Positions 1 to 9,608 of a stretch of DNA of 64,000 nucleotides are shown piece by piece. Within the stretch, counting starts at the first letter, position 1. Every line of letters starts with the position of its first letter. The DNA is from Xylocopa sonorina (lineage: Eukaryota > Arthropoda > Insecta > Hymenoptera > Apidae), in assembly GCF_050948175.1 (NCBI RefSeq), contig NC_135195.1, positions 6,538,001 to 6,602,000 on the forward strand, written 5' to 3'. The position numbers and the translations under genes were made by a program. The notes beneath the pieces are model-generated. The model was not told the origin of the DNA. It saw only the letters and a list, made by a program, of their open reading frames with translations, and searched no databases.

Positions 1-539
1 TTTCAGTGAGCATCAATTATGACAAATAAATATTCGTATTTAACGAATTAAAAAATTTCATTAATTTCAAAACTATTACGTCAACTTAATATTTAAATAC
101 AACGTAATATGATTGACAACTTCAAACTAAGTCGAGAATTCTTTTCGCATAATAATTTCGTAATTGTAATTGAAAGAATAAATACGAATTTAGGGAAAGT
201 TTGGGGAGTATTCTAAACATAACCTAATGTATCGACGTAGATTCCAACGTTTGCTTTCCTGAAATTTCTAAATATATATTTAGCATACATGCAAGTCATA
301 AAGAAGTTACTGGAAAATCGTCATTGTGCAAAAAACAATGAGTCATCACTTTCTTTTGTTTAATAATGTTTCGTGCGTCCCCTAGCTACGGCAGTATAAT
401 CATCGAAATGTGACGGTCCGAGAAAAGACGTGCAAATAAACTTTTCACTCGTCCAAAAAATAATTATTTTAAAAACTTGCAACGTATCATTAATGATTTT
501 ATATACGATGTTGGTTTAACAAAATTTATTGTGCACAGT
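1..539. other. AT-rich intergenic sequence, nothing recognised
   Basis: No coding exon, RNA gene or repeat could be supported here. It is AT-rich flank upstream of the polyubiquitin promoter. Confidence 0.5.
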
Positions 540-1451
540 ACACCCTTTGTCCCAGAAACCAATCAAACGTAGCGACGTCAGAGACTTGATGACTATAAGG
601 AGATATAATCCAATAGACGTCTTCGAAGAAATTTCCTCATCTATTTGCGCATGAGCACTACGACTCTCCATCCATGATATAAAAGGAACAGCACACTCGG
701 ATCGGTAACAGACGTACCGTGCCCAGCGTGTATTTCAGCTGTAAGTATGCAAAGAGAAGAGTGTCCATTTTCGTCGGATCTTGCTTCATTTTTCAATACT
801 TTTATACCGATTTATTTTTCATTATTTTTAAGCTTCTAACGTCAAAATGCGAAATATTATTCGATAATAATCGCATACTTTTTTATTTTAACTTTATTTG
901 CAAGCTTTTATGTATCAGACCATTAAATTTATTCTATGTAACAAACTAACAAGAAGAAAATTAGATGATGAAATTACTAAGATTGTTGTAATTAGTTATT
1001 AAGTTTAATTTTGTGGACTTGTGGGCGTTAACCACAGGTACTTGGATATGGGACCTTTCGTCCCATCTGCTCTATATTTGTAAAACTACATCTATTTAAT
1101 AGTACATCCAGAATTTCAATATACGAAAGCAATAAGGTAATTTTTGTTGAAACGAAAATAACAGTTGCTTTGCTAATCCGTTACGTTTTTGCTGCGTAGT
1201 AACAGAGGACAAAATGGCGGTTATTGATTGCAGTTAATGCGACACCATTTTATCCTGCATCGTTTAGTACTTCCATATCAAAAGTTTTTGTACATTTTGC
1301 AGAGTATAAGAAGAAAATATTAGACGAAAAGAATTTCTTTATTTCTATATCTATCTATCGCTCGGCAAATATAACGATATTCTTACCCGACGAATGTGAT
1401 GTAATTCCTCGATGCATCTAACATATTTTACAATTTTTTTACCAGATAACC
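540..1451 (+). promoter_or_regulatory. Polyubiquitin promoter, noncoding first exon and leader intron
   Basis: A clear TATA box (TATAAAAG) lies at 678-685. An untranslated first exon probably starts about 30 bp downstream and ends at 740, before the donor GTAAGTATG at 741. The matching acceptor (TTTTTTTACCAG) ends at 1445, six bases before the ATG at 1452, so the leader intron is about 705 bp. Upstream, 622-635 holds an imperfect heat-shock-element-like cluster (TTC, GAA and GAAnnTTC units), which would suit the stress induction known for polyubiquitin genes. A GACGTCA motif sits near 574. Promoter and splice sites are read from sequence; heat induction is inference. Confidence 0.7.
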
Positions 1452-3965
1452 ATGCAGATCTTTGTGAAGACATTGACAGGAAAAACTATAACCCTCGAGG
1501 TTGAAGCATCAGATACGATCGAAAATGTGAAAGCAAAAATTCAGGACAAAGAGGGAATTCCGCCGGATCAACAGAGATTGATTTTTGCTGGAAAGCAGCT
1601 TGAAGATGGACGTACACTTTCCGATTACAATATTCAGAAGGAATCGACCCTGCATCTTGTTCTCCGACTCCGAGGTGGCATGCAGATCTTTGTGAAGACA
1701 TTAACTGGAAAGACCATAACGCTCGAGGTTGAAGCATCAGATACGATTGAAAATGTGAAAGCAAAAATTCAAGACAAGGAAGGCATTCCACCAGACCAGC
1801 AAAGACTGATTTTTGCCGGAAAGCAGCTTGAAGATGGACGTACACTTTCCGATTACAATATTCAGAAGGAATCGACCCTGCATCTTGTTCTCCGACTCCG
1901 AGGTGGCATGCAGATCTTTGTGAAGACATTAACTGGTAAAACTATTACATTAGAAGTCGAAGCATCAGATACAATTGAAAATGTTAAAGCAAAAATTCAG
2001 GACAAGGAAGGCATTCCACCAGACCAACAACGATTAATCTTCGCTGGTAAACAGCTGGAAGATGGACGTACACTTTCTGATTACAATATTCAAAAGGAAT
2101 CAACTCTCCATCTTGTCCTCCGACTTCGAGGTGGCATGCAGATCTTTGTGAAGACATTAACTGGTAAAACTATTACATTAGAAGTCGAAGCATCAGATAC
2201 AATTGAAAATGTTAAAGCAAAAATTCAGGACAAGGAAGGCATTCCACCAGACCAACAACGATTAATCTTCGCTGGTAAACAGCTGGAAGATGGACGTACA
2301 CTTTCCGATTACAATATTCAGAAGGAATCGACCCTGCATCTTGTTCTCCGACTCCGAGGTGGCATGCAGATCTTTGTGAAGACATTAACTGGTAAAACTA
2401 TTACATTAGAAGTCGAAGCATCAGATACAATTGAAAATGTTAAAGCAAAAATTCAGGACAAGGAAGGCATTCCACCAGACCAACAGCGATTAATCTTCGC
2501 TGGTAAACAGCTGGAAGATGGACGTACACTTTCTGACTACAATATTCAAAAGGAATCAACTCTCCATCTTGTTCTCCGACTTCGAGGTGGCATGCAAATT
2601 TTCGTGAAAACCCTCACAGGAAAAACAATTACATTAGAAGTTGAAGCATCTGATACAATTGAAAATGTTAAAGCAAAAATTCAAGACAAGGAAGGCATTC
2701 CACCAGACCAGCAAAGGTTGATTTTTGCCGGAAAACAGCTTGAAGATGGACGCACTCTTTCCGATTACAATATTCAAAAGGAATCAACTCTCCATCTTGT
2801 CCTCCGACTTCGAGGTGGCATGCAGATCTTTGTGAAGACTTTAACTGGTAAAACTATTACATTAGAAGTTGAAGCATCTGATACAATTGAAAATGTTAAA
2901 GCAAAAATTCAGGACAAGGAAGGCATTCCACCAGACCAACAGCGATTAATCTTCGCTGGTAAACAGCTGGAAGACGGACGTACACTTTCCGACTACAATA
3001 TTCAAAAGGAATCAACTCTCCATCTTGTTCTCCGACTTCGAGGTGGCATGCAGATCTTTGTGAAGACTTTAACTGGTAAAACTATTACATTAGAAGTCGA
3101 AGCATCAGATACAATTGAAAATGTGAAAGCAAAAATTCAGGACAAGGAAGGCATTCCTCCGGACCAACAGCGATTAATCTTCGCTGGTAAACAGCTGGAA
3201 GATGGACGTACACTTTCTGACTACAATATTCAGAAGGAATCGACCCTGCATCTGGTTCTCCGACTTCGAGGTGGCATGCAGATTTTCGTGAAAACCCTCA
3301 CAGGAAAAACAATTACATTGGAAGTCGAAGCATCAGATACAATTGAAAATGTGAAAGCAAAAATTCAGGACAAGGAAGGCATTCCTCCGGACCAACAGCG
3401 ATTAATCTTCGCTGGTAAACAGCTGGAAGACGGACGTACTCTTTCCGATTACAATATTCAGAAGGAATCGACCCTGCATCTGGTTCTCCGACTTCGAGGT
3501 GGCATGCAGATTTTCGTGAAAACCCTCACAGGAAAAACAATTACATTGGAAGTAGAAGCATCAGATACAATTGAAAATGTGAAAGCAAAAATTCAGGACA
3601 AGGAAGGCATTCCACCAGACCAACAACGATTAATTTTCGCTGGGAAACAACTGGAAGATGGACGTACACTTTCGGACTACAATATTCAGAAGGAATCGAC
3701 CCTGCATCTCGTTCTCCGACTTCGAGGTGGCATGCAGATTTTCGTGAAAACCCTCACAGGAAAGACAATTACTTTGGAAGTCGAAGCATCCGATACGATT
3801 GAAAATGTTAAAACTAAAATTCAAGATAAGGAGGGTATTCCTCCCGATCAACAAAGGCTAATCTTCGCTGGTAAACAGTTAGAAGATGGACGTACACTTT
3901 CCGACTATAATATTCAAAAAGAATCTACTCTTCACCTTGTGCTACGACTTCGAGGTGGTCGATGA
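1452..3965 (+). CDS. Polyubiquitin, 11 head-to-tail ubiquitin units
   Basis: A single uninterrupted 837-aa reading frame equals 11 x 76 residues plus one extra C-terminal Arg. Each unit begins MQIFVKTLTGKTITLEVE and ends LRLRGG. Deubiquitinases are known to cut after each GG, releasing monomers for conjugation through Lys48, Lys63 and other sites; the extra Arg blocks use of the uncut precursor. All 11 units carry Ala at position 19, where human and Drosophila ubiquitin have Pro. The last unit also differs at position 28 (Ala to Thr). DNA of neighbouring units is nearly identical while the first and last diverge more at synonymous sites, as expected from concerted evolution. The start is set by the first unit's Met just after the leader-intron acceptor. 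Confidence 0.98.
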   Translation: MQIFVKTLTGKTITLEVEASDTIENVKAKIQDKEGIPPDQQRLIFAGKQLEDGRTLSDYNIQKESTLHLVLRLRGGMQIFVKTLTGKTITLEVEASDTIENVKAKIQDKEGIPPDQQRLIFAGKQLEDGRTLSDYNIQKESTLHLVLRLRGGMQIFVKTLTGKTITLEVEASDTIENVKAKIQDKEGIPPDQQRLIFAGKQLEDGRTLSDYNIQKESTLHLVLRLRGGMQIFVKTLTGKTITLEVEASDTIENVKAKIQDKEGIPPDQQRLIFAGKQLEDGRTLSDYNIQKESTLHLVLRLRGGMQIFVKTLTGKTITLEVEASDTIENVKAKIQDKEGIPPDQQRLIFAGKQLEDGRTLSDYNIQKESTLHLVLRLRGGMQIFVKTLTGKTITLEVEASDTIENVKAKIQDKEGIPPDQQRLIFAGKQLEDGRTLSDYNIQKESTLHLVLRLRGGMQIFVKTLTGKTITLEVEASDTIENVKAKIQDKEGIPPDQQRLIFAGKQLEDGRTLSDYNIQKESTLHLVLRLRGGMQIFVKTLTGKTITLEVEASDTIENVKAKIQDKEGIPPDQQRLIFAGKQLEDGRTLSDYNIQKESTLHLVLRLRGGMQIFVKTLTGKTITLEVEASDTIENVKAKIQDKEGIPPDQQRLIFAGKQLEDGRTLSDYNIQKESTLHLVLRLRGGMQIFVKTLTGKTITLEVEASDTIENVKAKIQDKEGIPPDQQRLIFAGKQLEDGRTLSDYNIQKESTLHLVLRLRGGMQIFVKTLTGKTITLEVEASDTIENVKTKIQDKEGIPPDQQRLIFAGKQLEDGRTLSDYNIQKESTLHLVLRLRGGR

Positions 3966-4268
3966 TTACATATTTTGACAGCGTTTTAAACAGAAGAAAA
4001 TTTATATCAAATATATAAAAACAAATTTTTTTTACTTTTGTTCATAATAGCTGCTGATCATGTGATTATTACGTTCATATTGTACTCTTCTGATAAATGA
4101 ACTCCATATTATATGTATATTGCACATCTGTTAACCTAATGACTCCGTTTCCGCTTCTGTTTCCTTCTCTGCATCTCCTTCTCCCTCATCTTAATTACAA
4201 TATTTTAGAGTACTGTTGATTATATAAAGGAATTCTTTAATTGTTATCTAATAGAAATTGTTGGACAA
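3966..4268. other. Polyubiquitin 3' flank
   Basis: AT-rich 3' UTR and downstream sequence with no coding exon seen. The exact poly(A) site could not be assigned because no unambiguous AATAAA lies close to the stop. Confidence 0.4.
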
Positions 4269-4687
4269 ATTGTATCTCCCGCTTTAGAGGTGAGAGAGAA
4301 AGTTATATAAAAGAGCTATAAGAAAGAGTGAAATAGATGATGGGGACTCTACTGTAAAACTTCTGGCGCCATCTCTGTGAAAAGTGCTCAAACTGGTCGC
4401 ACAGCATTATCGACAGTGAAGTGAACTACTGCAGCACTAGCGCCATCTCTTGGAGGAACGCTGAAACTGGGTCGGTAATTAGTTTCACTACCTTCCACAG
4501 AGATGGCGCTAGTAGTTCTTACGAAGTTCACTTCACTGTCGATAATGCTGTGCGACCAGTTTGAGCACTTTTCACAGAGATGGCGCCAGGTGTTCTAGAG
4601 TAGGGTCCCCATTATCTGTCTCACTCTTTCTTATAGCTCCTTTATATATCTTTCTCTCTCTTACCTCTAAAGCGGGAAATATACAAT
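4269..4687. repeat. Foldback (palindromic) repeat, MITE-like
   Basis: The two ends are reverse complements over about 180 bp per arm. The left arm starts ATTGTAT then CTCCCGCTTTAGAGG, and the right arm ends CCTCTAAAGCGGGA, AATATACAAT. The motif GCGCCATCTCT (or its complement AGAGATGGCGC) occurs four times, twice in each half, so the arms contain smaller nested copies. The element encodes nothing. This layout fits a nonautonomous foldback or MITE-type transposon between two housekeeping genes. The family is not identified and no clear target-site duplication was found. Confidence 0.85.
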
Positions 4688-4742
4688 AAATTACAATAAG
4701 ACTACTAAAATATACAATAAATTATAATAAAACTATTGAAAT
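4677..4742. repeat. Short tandem duplication at the right edge of the foldback repeat
   Basis: Two adjacent copies of a ~31-33 bp unit beginning AAATATACAATAAATTA are seen, the second with a few substitutions. The first overlaps the end of the foldback repeat, so the duplication may date from insertion or later slippage. Confidence 0.6.
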
Positions 4743-5319
4743 ATGCTACTAGTAGTTGTTGCGATTCATATCTTATTTAACAGAAACAATAGAAATTAAA
4801 TTTTGCTGAAATATAATGTATATATATATTTTTATGTGTACACGCCTAAAATATCTTTGAGCTCACATTTTTTATAAAATAATTAAGATTATTGACACAC
4901 CACCTTATATTATTGCAAACAAAATTCATACTATATAAACATTAACAAAAATTACTATTCAAGAAACACTTATTTATGTACTCAATTAAAAATATCTTTT
5001 AAAAATCTCTTTATTCATATTTTTATTTCGCATTCGTTGATTATCATTGACAAAAATTCAAAATTATTAAACAATATATTCAACATGGCAGTCAGTACCA
5101 GAATTTTGAGTAATTGAGTGATTCGATTCAGTTGAGAAATGTAACATGATTATCTATGTATAATTTGCATAAAGTTGTATGAAAATACGATAAGAGTGGT
5201 AGAGTAATTGAGCTCAAGATATTTTAGTATAATTAATAATCAATTAAGCAAATACTATTCAAGTAATACACAAAAAAAACAAACTTTACAGGTTATTTGA
5301 TTCAACGCGGAATAAAAAA
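4743..5319. other. AT-rich intergenic sequence before TADA1
   Basis: No coding exon or RNA structure supported. The TADA1 5' UTR presumably begins within the last few hundred bases. No TATA box is obvious. Confidence 0.4.
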
Positions 5320-6749
5320 ATGACAACATCAAAGGAATTAAATTTAGCCAGAAAAAGTCTTGTCGCATCTCTTGGGGAAAACGCAAAAGTGTAAGATATA
5401 TTTTTTAATTGCGAAATAAGTAAAAGAATTGTATGGTACAGAATTAGGTTACTTATGTGTAACTTACGTTATGAATGTCTTATTATTTAGAAGTTTATAC
5501 CATTTTAAACAGTTATAATCTTTTTCTTCGTGACAGTATTATTTTCTTATTTAATATAAAAAATATAATTATCAGGGATTATTATGTAATAGTTTTATTC
5601 TTGTTAACAGGTATTTTGAAAAGATGAAACGTTGGTTTCAAATGAAGGTACTTGATGCAATTATAAAGGATTTAATAGTTTTAATTATATTTTACATGTT
5701 ATTAGTATTTATAAATTCTTTTCCTAGACAACAAAAGAAGAATTTGATTGTGAAGCAAGAAATATTATGACAGAGGATCAGGTTCATCTTCATAATGAAT
5801 TTCTTATATGTTTATTTAATAAAGTGAGAGGTTTAGCTACTGCAACAGCCACTCGAAAGATAGACAGAGATAAAGTTATGAAAGAGAGGAGATTAAGATT
5901 AAAACGCAAGTATAAAACTGATAAATCAAATTTTGAGGTATAAAATTCATATGAGTTTATTAATTTTTCGTAATTAAAGCGATTAATCTGTATGTCTCAT
6001 GTATATAAGATATTTTATATTTAGCCTGCAGATATGTATGTTGAAGTATTGGGTCAAACCTCGTCACCTGTTGGAGACGAACCCATTGGAGCAAATCGTT
6101 CTAGTGCACAAGAACTTGTACTCCCAGATAGAACATTTGTTCTGGCAAGATTAATGCTCGCGGCATGGGAAAATAACATGGATGGGGCAGAAGAAAATAC
6201 TGCGCATATAGTTATAGCTGCCACACAAATTTTTCTAAAAAATATACTTACAGCAATATTTACAAGAAGGAAAGGATATACTGTTAGAGATGGTTCATTC
6301 ATTTATAATATTGGAGAACCAGTACCTAGTTCATGGAAGAGGAATTCTACTCATATATTAAGACCATCTGATCACACTGCTACAGAAATAGTAGATCCAT
6401 ATGGTCAAATACCTATGATAAAACCAAATATTGAAGAAGCAGAACAAGCCACAGCTTTCGCTTATGCATGTTCACCACAAACTATTCCACCGTCATTAAA
6501 GCCTGTTAGTACAACAGATTTGCAACATACATTAAAGGTAAAAAATGATCATTCGGTAAGAATACTTAAATAATACTAAATATTTCATATTTTTAATGCT
6601 TCTTTTATTTCAAATAGATGTATAAAAATCTTGTTAGTAATCACACTATTTATGCAACTAATATGGAACGTTTATTTACGTATTCAACACATCCAACATG
6701 GGAAGATTTTGAAGCCAAAAAATTATTATGCCATGAATCTAGAATATAA
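5320..6749 (+). CDS. TADA1: Transcriptional adapter 1 (SAGA complex subunit TADA1/Ada1)
   Basis: Five exons join in phase: 5320-5390, 5611-5647, 5728-5937, 6025-6537 and 6618-6749, giving 320 aa. The N-terminus (SKELNLARKSL..LGENAKVYFEKMKRWFQMK) and the following segment KEEFDCEARNIMTEDQVHLHN match the family's SAGA-Tad1 region, in which human TADA1 has EEFDLEAHRLL and QVHSHNDFL. The central block (LVLPDRTFVLARLMLAAWENN, then RRKGYTVRDG) corresponds to the histone-fold-like part. The final exon encodes NHTIYATNMERLF, matching the family's HTVYALNIERI. TADA1 is known as a core architectural subunit of the nuclear SAGA histone acetyltransferase complex. All introns have GT..AG ends. The ATG follows an A-rich stretch; the first two exons are too short to stand out as open frames. 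Confidence 0.93.
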
Positions 6750-7180
6750 ATATTTATCTTGTTAATGTTACTCTTTTCGAAACTAGTATAAGATAATGTG
6801 GGTAAACTAAAGACTTACATGTTATACATTACATGTATATTATTATTTATGAGATTTTTATAAAATAGACTTTACTGATGAAATTGATATCTTCCATCCG
6901 TTTCATTTTTGTTTTTGATAGTGAATACTTTTTTCTTAATCATTTTTATGTCTTTCTTTAGAATTATTTACATAAAAAATACGAGTAAATCGAGTTTATC
7001 GAGAGGTATTACATCTTTTTGAATATAAAACTAACATTATATATAATATAAATAAAAGCAGAGTCAATTCATTTTACCAGATTTTATTATTTTTTATGTT
7101 AATGTTATATTTTTCCTTATGCAGTAGAAGACACATTTAGTCTTATTATTGATATGAAAAATGTCTCATATTATTTCTAT
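6750..7180. other. Convergent 3' ends of TADA1 (+) and AP3M (-)
   Basis: This 431-bp tail-to-tail gap holds an AATAAA at about 7051-7056 for the plus-strand gene. TTTATT near 7079 gives an AATAAA on the minus strand. The two 3' UTRs probably abut or overlap around 7050-7090. Confidence 0.5.
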
Positions 7181-9239
7181 TCACATCCTAATTTGAAATT
7201 TCCCAGCTTTGGTAATGTATTTAACACCTTTGAATGGTTTATATTTTTCTCCATACATGTCTAGTCGATTAACTTTTAAGCCAGAAACTGCCAATTGATT
7301 AATTGTGAAATGAACCTAAAATAAAATAGTTTTTATATAGAAACTTTACTTGTATATAATATGGTAATATTATATATAATGTATGCATACATTAATTGCA
7401 GGATTAGATTCCATTACACTGGCAGAATTTTGAATAGTAATCTGAAAATAAATGAATTTGTGCATTGGTATATCTTTGGGTACTTCCTCTTAATATACAT
7501 AACAATCTACATCCTATACTACCATACCGAGCCTCTTAAATTTGGCAGTTTGGAAACATCTATCCTTCCAATATCCCATAACAATATCTTGCTAACAGGG
7601 TCAAAAGAGTATTTTCCTTGATTTGGAGTTAATGTACAATTTAATACTATTTTTGGCATAGGAATTTCTAATGTGACATTTTCTACCTAAAAAATATGTA
7701 TTTAATACTTTAATAATATGTTAGCTGTTAAATAAAGATAAGAAAGAAGCATATAACATATACAGTTCTGCCAATAGTTTGTTTTGGTCCCACAGTTATG
7801 TCTAATCTGCCACCTCCTGGTTCCTTCAGACTAATATTATGTCTTACATATATTGGAATCGCGACGATACTTTGCGACCCTATATGATAAGAAAGGAGGC
7901 GAAAATTACCATCTGGTGGAATGAAAGACAATATTCGTTCTGACTGAAACAAAAGATAATATTTTATTAATGATATTGTTACATCTATAGGCTGTGTAAG
8001 GCTACATTTGTAATATCTTAAATATCTTAGATATTTCTCTGTTCAATACCAGAATAGAATCAATATCAAATTTGAACCTTTATTTATTCTTACCTCCCAT
8101 CTTTTAAATCTAACGCAAGGATGAAAACTAACATCATCAAATAATCTGGGATTCATAAAGGACAGAGTTAAATCTGGCATACCACTCAGCTTTATACAAC
8201 AGTCGATCTGCACAAAAAATTAAATAATATATTTAAAATAATAATATTGCTTTATTATTATTATTATTATTGCTATCAATGGTATATGATTCCATATTAG
8301 TAATTTAAAAGAAAACCGCACATAGCCTTGAATTTCTGCAAATACAGTAGCACCAGTCCTATCAATGATGGCATCAACTTCTTCCACAACATCAAAATAT
8401 GCTTCATTGTTTGTATACTTAACACCAGTTCTTCTCCAAGGAACATTAGATAATTGTCCGCTTGGTAATGTTGCACTAACACTGCAATTTATAGACACAA
8501 TTAAACAGACAATAAGTAAATTGCTCTCCAAGTATATATAATTACAATATTTACTTAGATTTTCCTGTAACTGTGTTTGCAATAGTTCTCAAAATATTTG
8601 GTGGTTTGATAAGTTCCTTCAAAATATTAGATTCAGTAGCTAATGGGAAACCATTATCCAGCATTTCATCTAATAATTCATAGACAACCACATAGTTTTC
8701 TTTTATAATAGTTTCTGTACATTCGCTGAAGTAATCCTCAAAAGTATCTACTACTCTGTGTAAAAATTCTATCACAAATAATGGTGGAACTATAATAGAA
8801 AAATGTTATTGCTGATAACTCTTATGGTTGAAATAAATGATCACTTAATTTCCAATAAATACCTTCTGTCATACATACTGCAACAAAGAACATGTTACAA
8901 CGGTAAATACTAATGAGATAATGATGAGGCGTGGAGATTACAGGAGGTGTATCTTCCGGGGACAAAACTCTTCGTTGTTGATCAAAAAAGTAGTCGCAGA
9001 GTGACCGTGCAACTGCACTTTTCCAATGTTTTTCCATAAATACATCTCTATACAACAGAAAAAGATATTCGTTTGCATATATTTTTATCGATAATCTATA
9101 AAACTGTTTACAATACACATATGTCATATATATTGCCATAATATCTCTAACCAAATGCACGTCAAATATTGCATATGTTTTTCTTTTTGTAGCTTAATGC
9201 TTACCCTGATGAATTGATAATGAAAAGGCTATGTATCAT
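7181..9239 (-). CDS. AP3M1: AP-3 adaptor complex subunit mu
   Basis: Nine exons on the minus strand join in phase: 9239-9205, 9047-8863, 8789-8555, 8481-8322, 8207-8094, 7943-7764, 7686-7528, 7441-7391 and 7315-7181. They give 417 aa, against 418 for human AP3M1. The N-terminal longin-like domain starts MIHSLFIINSSGDVFMEKHW. The mu-homology domain follows (GQLSNVPWRRTGVKYTNNEA, then YFDVVEEVDAI). The C-terminus GLKVNRLDMYGEKYKPFKGV is family-diagnostic. Mu subunits bind YxxPhi sorting signals; AP-3 moves cargo from endosomes/TGN to lysosomes and pigment granules in the cytosol-facing coat. The gene is divergent to COG5, and its 35-nt first exon is only found by working back in phase from exon 2. 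The exon 4 donor is GTGCGG, weaker than the others. Orthology to AP3M1 rather than AP3M2 is not separable here, since insects usually have one copy. Confidence 0.95.
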
Positions 9240-9608
9240 TTTTATAATAAATTATTTTACACCGTTCACTCTTTAAAATTATATGTCAATTTTATTTTAT
9301 TACTTATAGATTCGTTTGAGAAGATATGGGACAATGTATTTACAAATTATACTAACGCTGACATATCACGAATCGACACTAACCACGTTATACATACATG
9401 TTAACGTAGCAAGCAAGTGCAGATGCCTCGACTCAGTGAAATTTTCATATAATTCGTAAATAATAATAACCACATACAATCGTGATAGTAAATAGATGTG
9501 TACAAAATTTGAAGTAATTGAAGAAAATTATTACCCGTTAACATTTTCTGTTCGTTCATTAATTATCATCTATTTTTTATTTGCAGTTTTGATACTATTA
9601 ACCTGATA
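9240..9608. promoter_or_regulatory. Divergent promoter region between AP3M and COG5
   Basis: Only 369 bp separate the two start codons, which point away from each other, so both promoters and 5' UTRs must lie here. No TATA box is obvious. Both products act in Golgi/endosome traffic, so shared control is plausible but unproven. Confidence 0.55.

Noticed and set aside
1486..1929. 147-aa minus-strand frame across the first ubiquitin units
   Set aside because: It contains an internal duplication that mirrors the ubiquitin repeat on the other strand; it is a shadow of the plus-strand gene.
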